From Rhodopirellula sp. (GTDB lineage: Bacteria > Planctomycetota > Planctomycetia > Pirellulales > Pirellulaceae), in the NCBI GenBank assembly GCA_002714565.1, contig PAXU01000012.1, positions 12,786 through 18,138 of the forward strand: a stretch of DNA of 5,353 bases, in the 5' to 3' direction. This document shows, piece after piece, positions 1 to 5,353 of this stretch. The notes beneath the pieces are model-generated. The model was not told the DNA's origin. It did no database searches and saw only the letters and a program-made list of their open reading frames with translations. How positions within the stretch are numbered: the first letter of the stretch is position 1; every line of letters starts with the position of its first letter. The position numbers were made by a program, and so were the translations under genes.

Positions 1-563
1 GCCTTTTCTTCGATGGCAGTTAATTCGGGCTCATGCCGTTGTTCAGCATTTAAGAATCGATCAAGTTGATCCTGATCGGGTGTACCGCTGATCCATTGCA
101 TTAATGATGACTCGGCAATACGCACGACCTCATCGACGTAGTGTTGTGGCTCACTTGGATGTTGCAACTGCAAGCAGTAGATCGAACGGTCCGGAATATC
201 CAACGTTTCGATGACCCGCTGTTTTTCTTCCTCTTCGAGGATGTCATCTTCAAGTTCATCAGCATCGTCATCCTCTTCGGCACCAAATTCCACTTCACCG
301 GTTTGGCCAAGGACGCCATTGCGATCAAGAATCCAATGCGCGGCACGTTGAAACATCCAGGAGATGACAATAAAGTCTTCATCCAGTTCTTTTAGTTGTG
401 AGTATGCATCCCCATCCGGACGTAAGTCATAGAGGTTTGGAATCATGGTGACTTTTACACGTGGATCAAGCGCCAGCAGATCGGTCACGGACTGTTCGAC
501 CTGCCGTTTGTCGGGATGATGACTCAATCCACGAGAAACAAAGACGTTTAAAGGCTTAATCAT
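1..563 (-). CDS. Ferredoxin-family-like protein with acidic insert, N-terminal part (3' end outside window)
   Basis: An open frame of 187 codons runs from an ATG at 561-563 off the left edge without a stop. The start is firm: the only upstream in-frame stop is at 606-608 and no ATG, GTG or TTG lies between. The visible part has an alpha/beta-looking N-terminus (MIKPLNVFVSRGLSHHP), a segment VISWMFQRAAHWILDRNG at residues 66-83, and a strongly acidic stretch at about residues 96-113 (EEDDDADELEDD, then EEEE). After it comes SIYCLQL (127-133) and a helical, charged tail. From memory, planctomycete proteins annotated as ferredoxin family share this W-x-x-x-R-A-A-H-W-x-L-D-R-N-G segment and acidic insert and carry 4Fe-4S cysteine motifs further on. 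No cluster motif lies in the visible part (one cysteine, C130), so the iron-sulfur role is inference. It is the last visible gene of the operon, 81 bases after the lipoyl carrier. No clear Shine-Dalgarno sequence precedes it. The gene call is strong; the family call is moderate. Confidence 0.75.
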   Translation of the reverse strand, partial: MIKPLNVFVSRGLSHHPDKRQVEQSVTDLLALDPRVKVTMIPNLYDLRPDGDAYSQLKELDEDFIVISWMFQRAAHWILDRNGVLGQTGEVEFGAEEDDDADELEDDILEEEEKQRVIETLDIPDRSIYCLQLQHPSEPQHYVDEVVRIAESSLMQWISGTPDQDQLDRFLNAEQRHEPELTAIEEK

Positions 564-573
564 TGTGTAATTA

Positions 574-595
574 CCGGATTGGCAAATGGGTCCGG
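574..595 (-). repeat. Short inverted repeat just upstream of the ferredoxin-like start
   Basis: CCGGA at 574-578 and TCCGG at 591-595 form a perfect 5-bp GC-rich stem around a 12-nt loop. It ends 10 nt before the ATG at 561-563, so in the mRNA it would sit where a ribosome binding site is expected. Five base pairs can occur by chance, and no function is claimed. Confidence 0.25.
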
Positions 596-631
596 CAGCA
601 GTTGCTTACCGAAACCATATTGAACTTAATC

Positions 632-663
632 GCTAAGTTGTCCTTTAGCTAAGTTGTCCTTTA
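632..663. repeat. Perfect 16-bp tandem duplication at the 3' end of the lipoyl-carrier gene
   Basis: The plus-strand unit GCTAAGTTGTCCTTTA occurs at 632-647 and again, with no spacer, at 648-663. The minus-strand gene ends inside it: its TAA stop is at 645-647. Sixteen is not a multiple of three, so the second copy is read in a shifted frame. With only one copy the protein would end GQLSD-stop instead of the present GQLS-stop. This looks like a slippage duplication with almost no effect on protein length. Confidence 0.9.
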
Positions 664-1115
664 ATGGTGCGCTGGGTGATTTCCCAAACTTCTGCCAGAT
701 GATCAACGTATTGATCTGCACTGAGCAGGGAATCGGTTTGGTGATCGGATGGCTGAAAATCAAACAGCCATCCTTCTCCATATTTGTCCACATTAATGCC
801 TGACGGGTCAGCAAGCAACTGTGCATTGAATGATGAAATCTCGCCGGACAGCGGGCTGTAGAGTGAACTTTCTGCTTTCTTGCTTTCAATCGAGCCGATT
901 TCCTGTTGTTCAGCAACAGGCGCAGGTGCATCAAAATGCCAATCCAGAAAGTAGACGTCCTGAAGTAACCGCACAGCGTATGCCGTGAATCCGAATCTGA
1001 TCGTGGTTGAATGCGACGGATCCGACATGGCCCACATGTGGTTTTTGGCATATTGGCGATCGGCAGGGATTTCAGCAGGAAATTCCCCCATCATGAACAC
1101 CAAAGGTTGGGTCAT
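645..1115 (-). CDS. Stand-alone lipoyl carrier, glycine cleavage H-protein-like
   Basis: A complete 156-residue protein of the GcvH/biotinyl-lipoyl fold. H proteins carry a lipoyl arm on one lysine and shuttle an intermediate between enzymes. The family core is visible: NHMWAM (25-30) stands where H proteins have HEWL, FGFTAYAVRLLQDVYFLDW (41-59) matches the V-G-I-T-x-x-A-x-x-x-L-G-D-V-x-F-V strand pair, and IESKKAESSLYSPLSGEI (76-93) matches E-S-V-K-A-x-S-D-x-Y-x-P-V-S-G-E. This makes K80 the predicted lipoyl lysine. DKYGEGWLFDF (110-120) matches the P-Y-G-E-G-W motif. It is longer than usual (about 125-130 residues in typical GcvH), with extra N-terminal residues. The start is supported by a 4-base ATGA overlap with the upstream radical SAM gene and a GGGAG motif 10 nt before it. 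No gcvT or gcvP is visible, so it probably serves the dehydrogenase/ferredoxin-like neighbours rather than glycine cleavage; this is inference. The 3' end lies in a 16-bp tandem duplication. Confidence 0.85.
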   Translation of the reverse strand: MTQPLVFMMGEFPAEIPADRQYAKNHMWAMSDPSHSTTIRFGFTAYAVRLLQDVYFLDWHFDAPAPVAEQQEIGSIESKKAESSLYSPLSGEISSFNAQLLADPSGINVDKYGEGWLFDFQPSDHQTDSLLSADQYVDHLAEVWEITQRTIKGQLS

Positions 1116-2437
1116 GTGTAGCGTACTCCCTGATGCTCTGATTCAAAGAATGCCGGAAGAAGTGCATCCACGCGGAGCAGGCCTTTGCGAGTTAACTCGA
1201 CGCGTTCATTGTTCACAGCAAGTAAGTCATCGCTGGTGTACTTTTGCCAGGTATCTTCCCACTGCTCAACGATATCGATATCGTATTTGTCGCTGAAGTA
1301 ACTGCGATCCAGATATCCCTTCTTCATTTGAAGGATCAATTCTCGTATCAACAGTTGTCGCTCGCTTGGCTTAAACGCACGGCCAAGTGGAAGCTTGCCT
1401 TCCTCGAGAATGGTGTCGATGTAGTCTCCCCATTCAGGAAGATTCTGGTAGTGGATACCGGATACATGTCCAAAGCTGGCGATGCCTGTAGCCAGTAAAT
1501 CGCTGCCTTGCCAAAGGTTGTCGCGGTAACTGAAATTCACTTTTTCCGGATTCTTAACAACGGTATATGCACTTGATACGTGGTAACCGCGTTTAATGAA
1601 TTCATCAAAGGCGTAATCGACCCAGGCTCGTTTTGTTTCCCAGTTTGCAACAGGGGTTTCAATTTTCTCTCCGAGTATGTCCTTTGAGTAGACCGTATTG
1701 AACGGCAATTCCATTTGGTAAATCGTCACGCTCTCCGGAGACAATTCGAGCGTCTTTTCGATATTCAGTTTCCAGTTGTCCCATGTCTCACCAACCATTC
1801 CGGAGATGAGGTCAATATTAACGTTTGGGTACTGTGCATCCTTGATCCACTCCCAGGCCTTGTAGATTTCACCGGATAAATGTGCTCTGCCATTTTCGCT
1901 TAGAATCTCGTCAGTGAAATTCTCAACACCCAGGCTTAACCGCGTAATGCCGAGGTCTTTTAGCGTATGAACTTTCGTTTCCGAAAGGGTTCCTGGTTCA
2001 CATTCAAAAGTAACTTCTTCTGCAAGATCCCAGTTAATGCTTGCCCGTAATCGATCCACCAGACTGGTGAGTTGCTTGGGACTCAAATAACTGGGAGTAC
2101 CGCCACCGAAGTAAACAAATCGGAATGGCCGGCCACCCATGACTGGCAATTGGCTTACCAATTCAATCTCACGTGACAGAGCCGAAACGTATGTTTCGAT
2201 GTCGCTGGCCTTGTTGTCAGTAAAGACCTTGAAGTAACAAAACTTACATCGTTTTCGGCAGAACGGAATATGCATGTACAGGCCAAGTGGCACATCCGTT
2301 GGAGGCTGTCCCATGACAGCCTTCACTTGTTCCAGTTCATCCCGGTTCCATTGTGAAAACGGCGGGTAATTAGAAATGAAATAGCTACCTACTTCAGTTT
2401 CATTGTCCGGGCTTGTGTTATTTGAATCAGTCGACAT
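1112..2437 (-). CDS. Radical SAM protein of the HemN/HemW superfamily, function uncertain
   Basis: A complete 441-residue protein. LYMHIPFC (53-60) leads into the radical SAM cluster motif CRKRCKFC, with C60, C64 and C67 as likely ligands of a 4Fe-4S cluster that cleaves S-adenosylmethionine. Further family motifs are YFGGGTPSYL (109-118, SAM binding), FECEPGTL (144-151), RLSLGVENF (166-174) and NIDLISGMVGE (207-217). The C-terminal part holds a HemN-type region around LLATGIASFGHV (314-325) and a winged-helix-like tail. HemN coproporphyrinogen dehydrogenase has a fourth cysteine (CxxxCxxCxC); here that position is F69, as in HemW. HemW haem chaperones carry HNxxYW; the aligned segment here is YRDNLW (304-309). 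Automatic annotation would probably read 'coproporphyrinogen III oxidase', but neither haem role is supported by key residues. It starts 48 bases after the beta-propeller gene with no clear Shine-Dalgarno, and its TGA overlaps the ATG of the lipoyl carrier. A role in building or modifying a cofactor or substrate of this operon is possible but unproven. Confidence 0.88.
   Translation of the reverse strand: MSTDSNNTSPDNETEVGSYFISNYPPFSQWNRDELEQVKAVMGQPPTDVPLGLYMHIPFCRKRCKFCYFKVFTDNKASDIETYVSALSREIELVSQLPVMGGRPFRFVYFGGGTPSYLSPKQLTSLVDRLRASINWDLAEEVTFECEPGTLSETKVHTLKDLGITRLSLGVENFTDEILSENGRAHLSGEIYKAWEWIKDAQYPNVNIDLISGMVGETWDNWKLNIEKTLELSPESVTIYQMELPFNTVYSKDILGEKIETPVANWETKRAWVDYAFDEFIKRGYHVSSAYTVVKNPEKVNFSYRDNLWQGSDLLATGIASFGHVSGIHYQNLPEWGDYIDTILEEGKLPLGRAFKPSERQLLIRELILQMKKGYLDRSYFSDKYDIDIVEQWEDTWQKYTSDDLLAVNNERVELTRKGLLRVDALLPAFFESEHQGVRYT
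1126..1130 (-). promoter_or_regulatory. Shine-Dalgarno-like site for the lipoyl-carrier gene
   Basis: GGGAG on the minus strand lies 10 nt before the ATG at 1113-1115, inside the last codons of the radical SAM gene. It is the clearest ribosome binding site seen at any start in this window; the other starts have none that is convincing. Together with the ATGA stop/start overlap it fixes the start and points to translational coupling. Confidence 0.5.
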
Positions 2438-2485
2438 GGAACCATCTTGTTTGTAAGGGTTGGCGATTGGCGTGTTTGGCCGGAA

Positions 2486-3679
2486 CTATTCTCCGAAGCA
2501 ATACACCGTGCCTTCGTCACCGGCGATAATGAGTTTTCCGTCAGCAATGGCGGCCGATCCGACAAATCCCTGACCAACTTCTTTCTCAAAGAACTTCTTG
2601 CCGGTCTTTAGGTCCAATCCGTAAATCCGTCCGTCACTGCCACCGACATACACGCGTGAGCCAACGATGACCGGTGATGAATCCACGCGACCTCTGGTCA
2701 AAAACTGCCAGACGATTTCACCTGTTTTTGTGTTTAATGCCTGAATGCGTTTGTTACGGCCTCCGGTTACCAGCAATCCATCTTTCACTGCCGGGCTTGA
2801 GCGATATGGGAGGCTCGAGTCATCTTCTGCATATGTCCATACAACCTCAGCTTCTTTCCAGTTGATGCTGTACAGCGTTGCTGCCTCTGTCCCGAAGTAA
2901 ACGTAATCTCCTACGACAGCCGGTGTGACTCCGGTTGGACCGTTAAGTTCAACAGCCTTAGCTTCTTCGCCGGATTCGAGATCAATAATGTGAAGTTTGG
3001 CATCACAACCTGCCACGAATGTATACTTGCCGACGACCGTCGGAGCACATCGAATCTGATCAGCCAGTTCATGTTTCCATACTTCTTTTCCAGTTTCAGC
3101 ATTGAGGCAATAGAGCGTTGCATCCTGACTGCCGAAGATGACGTTCTCTTTGTAGAAATTTGCAGACGAATTGACTTCGGCTCCCGTTTGATACTGCCAA
3201 AGTTCTTTTCCATCCTTAGCATTGAAGCAGTAAAGCATCCCGTCATAGTCGCCAACGTATAGCCGGCCATTCTTAAATGACACGGACGAGACGAATCCGC
3301 TGTCGATTTTAGAGTCCCAAATTTTCTTTCCATCAGCCAGCTTTAGAGCATAGAGCTTTCCGTCCAAATCACCGATGTAAACGATTCCATCGACAATGGC
3401 CGGTGTGGCTTCAAATGCGCCTTCTTTTACTTCAAATTCCCACTTTAAATTGAGTTCATCCGGCAGTGTGCTTGCAGACACTCCTTGGGAAAGTGCGTTA
3501 CCGCGGAAGATCGGCCAGTTTTTTGTGGGGTGACCGTTGTCGTCTCCGGGTGTCTTGGGATCGACGGCGGTGGACTCTGTGGTGAGAGACACCGCCAGCA
3601 ATAAAGCCAGACCCAAGAGAGCCAATGGGTAGGTGATCGTCAGTTTATTTCGCATGGTAAGGTCTTTAATTTGTGGCAT
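2486..3679 (-). CDS. Exported PQQ-like beta-propeller repeat protein
   Basis: A 397-residue protein with an N-terminal signal peptide: basic residues R10 and K12, a hydrophobic core [14 protein letters not shown] at 19-32, and a likely signal peptidase I site after STA (residue 38). There is no lipobox cysteine. The mature part opens with [13 protein letters not shown], then a BamB-like propeller. I count eight repeats of about 40 residues, each with a pattern like P-A-V-x-D-G-x-V-Y-x-G-x-x-D-G-x-L-Y-A-L-x-x-x-T-G-x-x-x-W; the last (ending GTVYCFGE) is short and is probably completed by the N-terminal LNLKWEFEV strand. It lacks the extra domains, CxxCH haem motif and adjacent-cysteine pair of true quinoprotein alcohol dehydrogenases, so it is more likely a scaffold or binding protein than an enzyme. 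The ATG at 3653-3655 (residue 9) would give a more typical signal peptide and may be the true start; neither start has a Shine-Dalgarno. It lies between cytoplasmic-looking enzymes, 122 bases after the alcohol dehydrogenase gene. Confidence 0.88.
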   Translation of the reverse strand: MPQIKDLTMRNKLTITYPLALLGLALLLAVSLTTESTAVDPKTPGDDNGHPTKNWPIFRGNALSQGVSASTLPDELNLKWEFEVKEGAFEATPAIVDGIVYIGDLDGKLYALKLADGKKIWDSKIDSGFVSSVSFKNGRLYVGDYDGMLYCFNAKDGKELWQYQTGAEVNSSANFYKENVIFGSQDATLYCLNAETGKEVWKHELADQIRCAPTVVGKYTFVAGCDAKLHIIDLESGEEAKAVELNGPTGVTPAVVGDYVYFGTEAATLYSINWKEAEVVWTYAEDDSSLPYRSSPAVKDGLLVTGGRNKRIQALNTKTGEIVWQFLTRGRVDSSPVIVGSRVYVGGSDGRIYGLDLKTGKKFFEKEVGQGFVGSAAIADGKLIIAGDEGTVYCFGE

Positions 3680-3801
3680 GTGTGTACCAACTTTTGCTTA
3701 AAACCCGTTGGAGATGACCTGAGTTATAACGAGTTGTTCGGGAGGCTGCTGTAATTGGTGAACAAATTAATGTGGTAGCCGATGCTAAATCCGACCACTC
3801 G

Positions 3802-4953
3802 TTATTCATAAGCCATTTTATACAGCCCGAGTAACTCTTCTTTTTCTACTTTACGAGGGTTGAATTGGCCTGTCCACTGTTCAGCTGCGTGCTCAGCTAG
3901 CGCCGGCAGCAATTCAGGCTCGACACCACATTGAACAAGACTCGTTGATAGTCCTGACTGCATTACTAACGACTCAACAAATTGAGCTAGATTTTCCACG
4001 CTTCCCGAAGGGAGCATGTTTTCGGTACTCGCTGTATTCTGTAATAACTGTTCGTATTGATCACTTACTTCATCAGCATTGAATCGAATTACATGGGGCA
4101 ACATGATGGCGATGGCCTGGCCGTGAATAATTCCATATTTTGCAGTTAGCGGATTTGCCAGAGCGTGGGTCGCTCCCAGCATGGAATGTTCAATTGCCAT
4201 ACCTGCCAGACATGCGCCCAATTGCATTTGTTCGCGGGATTCGATACTTGGAGCGTCGCCCAGTACGTTCGTGAAGTTAGATGCGAGTCGAAGCCAGGCT
4301 TCTTGGCTATATGCCAGCGATGTATTGTTTCGCTTTGTGGTTACGTGCGTTTCCAGTGCGTGTGCAATTGCGTCGATACCAGTTACTGCGGTGACAATTT
4401 TGGGCTGAGTTGTTGTAAGCGTAGGATCAAGAATCGCAACCTTGCAGCTTGCTTTCTTATCCCCGCACGCCATCTTCACATGAGTCTCGGCATCCGAAAT
4501 CAGGGCGAAAGATTGAGTTTCACTGCCGGTTCCAGCTGTGGTTGGAATAGCGACCATTGGCAGCATTGGCTGACTTGCTTTGCCAATACCCCAATAGTCT
4601 TTCATTTCACCGCCATTGGTATATAGGAAATTAATACCTTTGGCACAGTCCATGCTGCTACCACCACCAAGGCCAATCAGGACATCCGGTTGAAACTCGT
4701 TGGCAATAGTTGTGCCGCGCTTCACGTCATCGGTGGTTGGATTTTCATGCACATCAGAAAAGATATGAGTCTCAATACCTGCTGACTGAAGTGCTGCACA
4801 GCCTCGCGATGTGTGACCGACTTCGATGATTCCCGGGTCACTAACTACCAGTGCACGACTGCATTGCCAACCGGACACCAATTCACCAAGTTGGTCAACG
4901 GTATCTGGGCCGTGGATAATGCTCGTCGGTGTATAGCTGTTGATCAGACTCAT
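3802..4953 (-). CDS. Iron-containing (group III) alcohol dehydrogenase
   Basis: A complete 383-residue protein, the usual length for this family. It is expected to interconvert an alcohol and an aldehyde or ketone with NAD(P) in the cytoplasm. The N-terminal nucleotide-binding domain shows FSDVHENPT (65-73), GLGGGSSMDCAK (94-105, the family GGGSxxD dinucleotide motif) and IPTTAGTGSE (136-145). The C-terminal helical domain holds all four expected metal ligands: D194 and H198 in GIDAIAHALE, H263 in GATHALANPL, and H277 in GIIHGQA. The spacing matches FucO-type enzymes, so the metal site looks intact. Substrate cannot be read from sequence; relatives act on 1,2-propanediol/lactaldehyde, ethanol, butanol or methanol. 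It follows an aldehyde dehydrogenase-like gene by 92 bases, so the two probably act in sequence. The ATG at 4951-4953 has no obvious Shine-Dalgarno, and an inverted repeat lies 21 nt upstream of it. Confidence 0.95.
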   Translation of the reverse strand: MSLINSYTPTSIIHGPDTVDQLGELVSGWQCSRALVVSDPGIIEVGHTSRGCAALQSAGIETHIFSDVHENPTTDDVKRGTTIANEFQPDVLIGLGGGSSMDCAKGINFLYTNGGEMKDYWGIGKASQPMLPMVAIPTTAGTGSETQSFALISDAETHVKMACGDKKASCKVAILDPTLTTTQPKIVTAVTGIDAIAHALETHVTTKRNNTSLAYSQEAWLRLASNFTNVLGDAPSIESREQMQLGACLAGMAIEHSMLGATHALANPLTAKYGIIHGQAIAIMLPHVIRFNADEVSDQYEQLLQNTASTENMLPSGSVENLAQFVESLVMQSGLSTSLVQCGVEPELLPALAEHAAEQWTGQFNPRKVEKEELLGLYKMAYE

Positions 4954-4974
4954 AGAGTTCAGCGAAATCTCATA

Positions 4975-5005
4975 GCTTGGCGCACCGTGGCAATTAACGC
5001 CAAGC
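4975..5005 (-). repeat. Intergenic inverted repeat upstream of the alcohol dehydrogenase gene
   Basis: GCTTGGCG at 4975-4982 is the exact reverse complement of CGCCAAGC at 4998-5005, giving a perfect 8-bp stem with a 15-nt loop. It lies between the aldehyde dehydrogenase stop and the alcohol dehydrogenase ATG, ending 21 nt before the latter. A smaller alternative stem (TGGC/GCCA) can form inside it on the minus strand. No T-run follows in the direction of transcription, so it is not a classical intrinsic terminator. It could be an operator, an mRNA-processing or stability hairpin, or a translation control element. Confidence 0.55.
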
Positions 5006-5045
5006 AGGCATTGTTTCTAGCTAATTAACTGCATGCGTTTTCAGG

Positions 5046-5353
5046 TTATGCCTGATCGGCAACCTGATACGCCCTCGATCGGAATAAGAAGTCGATAATA
5101 CTTCCCTCGTGAGGTTGTAGCCAATTAAGCTTCGTGGTTGGCATGGCGCCGATATTCAATCGGTCGATATGGGTGGCATCTGAGAGTTGCTGGATGATGC
5201 TCTCATCCTTGGTGATACCACTGCACACCAGGGTAGGCCCGATTTTCGACAGCATTTGATCCTGTGGACACTTAACAACGGTTGAGAACGGGAACATGTA
5301 TTCCTTGAGTGCAATTGCGTTGTCAGGTGATTCACAATGGACGATTGTCGGTC
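5046..5353 (-). CDS. Aldehyde dehydrogenase-like protein, C-terminal end (5' part outside window)
   Basis: An open frame enters from the right edge in frame and ends at a TAA at 5046-5048, giving about 101 visible residues that begin PTIVHCESPDNAIALKEYMF. I recognise the C-terminal part of an aldehyde dehydrogenase superfamily protein of the planctomycete type: KEYMFPFSTVVKCP, then IGPTLVCSGIT, then IDRLNIGAMPTTKLNW and QPHEGSIIDFLF. The IDRLNIG segment corresponds to the strand where typical family members read 'G-x-V-x-I-N'. The catalytic cysteine, the general-base glutamate and the NAD-binding fold would lie outside the window, so activity cannot be judged. Expected role: oxidation of an aldehyde, possibly the product of the neighbouring alcohol dehydrogenase, to an acid or acyl derivative. 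The tail from QPHEG onward differs from the usual PFGGxKxSG ending, so the family call rests on memory of related proteins and is moderate. Confidence 0.65.
   Translation of the reverse strand, partial: PTIVHCESPDNAIALKEYMFPFSTVVKCPQDQMLSKIGPTLVCSGITKDESIIQQLSDATHIDRLNIGAMPTTKLNWLQPHEGSIIDFLFRSRAYQVADQA

Noticed and set aside
141..395. Possible plus-strand gene of 84 codons
   Set aside because: It lies antisense to the ferredoxin-like gene; its Phe-rich stretch is simply the complement of the Glu/Asp-rich insert.
626..1051. Possible 141-residue gene on the minus strand
   Set aside because: It overlaps the lipoyl-carrier gene in another frame and has low-complexity, Arg/Ser/His-rich composition; the lipoyl-carrier frame shows clear family motifs.
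1112..2437. HemN coproporphyrinogen III dehydrogenase as a firm call
   Set aside because: The fourth cysteine of CxxxCxxCxC is a phenylalanine, so the standard HemN function is not supported.
2486..3679. PQQ-dependent alcohol dehydrogenase
   Set aside because: At 397 residues it is too short, has no haem-binding CxxCH and no adjacent-cysteine pair, and reads as a plain BamB-like propeller.
3723..3735. Promoter ahead of the beta-propeller gene (TATAAC within the palindrome GTTATAAC)
   Set aside because: The -10-like hexamer has no acceptable -35 element at 16-18 nt spacing, and the gene could simply be read through from the alcohol dehydrogenase.
3772..3798. Terminator after the alcohol dehydrogenase gene (GTGGT/ACCAC stem)
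   Set aside because: The stem is only 5 bp with a 17-nt loop and the following sequence is only loosely T-rich, so it does not meet the pattern of an intrinsic terminator.
4165..4626. Possible plus-strand gene of 153 codons
   Set aside because: It is antisense to the alcohol dehydrogenase, whose motifs and metal ligands are intact, and its Cys/His-rich translation resembles no family.

Overview
The window holds six genes, all on the minus strand, with the two outer ones cut by the window edges. In order of transcription (right to left) they are: the C-terminal end of an aldehyde dehydrogenase-like protein; a complete iron-dependent (group III) alcohol dehydrogenase; an exported eight-bladed PQQ-like beta-propeller protein; a radical SAM protein of the HemN/HemW superfamily; a stand-alone lipoyl carrier resembling the glycine cleavage H protein; and the N-terminal part of a protein with an acidic insert that resembles, from memory, a planctomycete 'ferredoxin family' protein. 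Gaps between genes are 92, 122, 48, -4 and 81 bases. No stretch over 300 bases lacks a gene, and I see no tRNA, rRNA, CRISPR array, transposase or phage gene.

The organism is most likely a planctomycete, probably marine and Pirellulaceae-like. This is inferred from the style of the beta-propeller protein (a W-P-x-F-R-G-N entry motif followed by PQQ-like blades), the unusual aldehyde dehydrogenase C-terminus, the gene combination, mid-range GC content (just under 50% by eye) and mostly absent Shine-Dalgarno sequences. No marker gene is present, so this stays an inference.

The set reads as one operon. The alcohol and aldehyde dehydrogenases form a natural two-step pair (alcohol to aldehyde to acid). 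Downstream lie a possible electron carrier, a lipoyl carrier not accompanied by GcvT or GcvP, and a radical SAM enzyme translationally coupled to the lipoyl carrier through an ATGA overlap. The radical SAM protein keeps the CxxxCxxC cluster motif but lacks the fourth cysteine of HemN and the HNxxYW motif of HemW, so neither standard haem function is secure. I infer an undescribed alcohol/aldehyde oxidation module with a dedicated lipoyl carrier and redox partner; the substrate is unknown.

Smaller features are a perfect 16-bp tandem duplication that creates the present stop codon of the lipoyl-carrier gene, a perfect 8-bp inverted repeat just upstream of the alcohol dehydrogenase start, and a weak hairpin ahead of the last gene.
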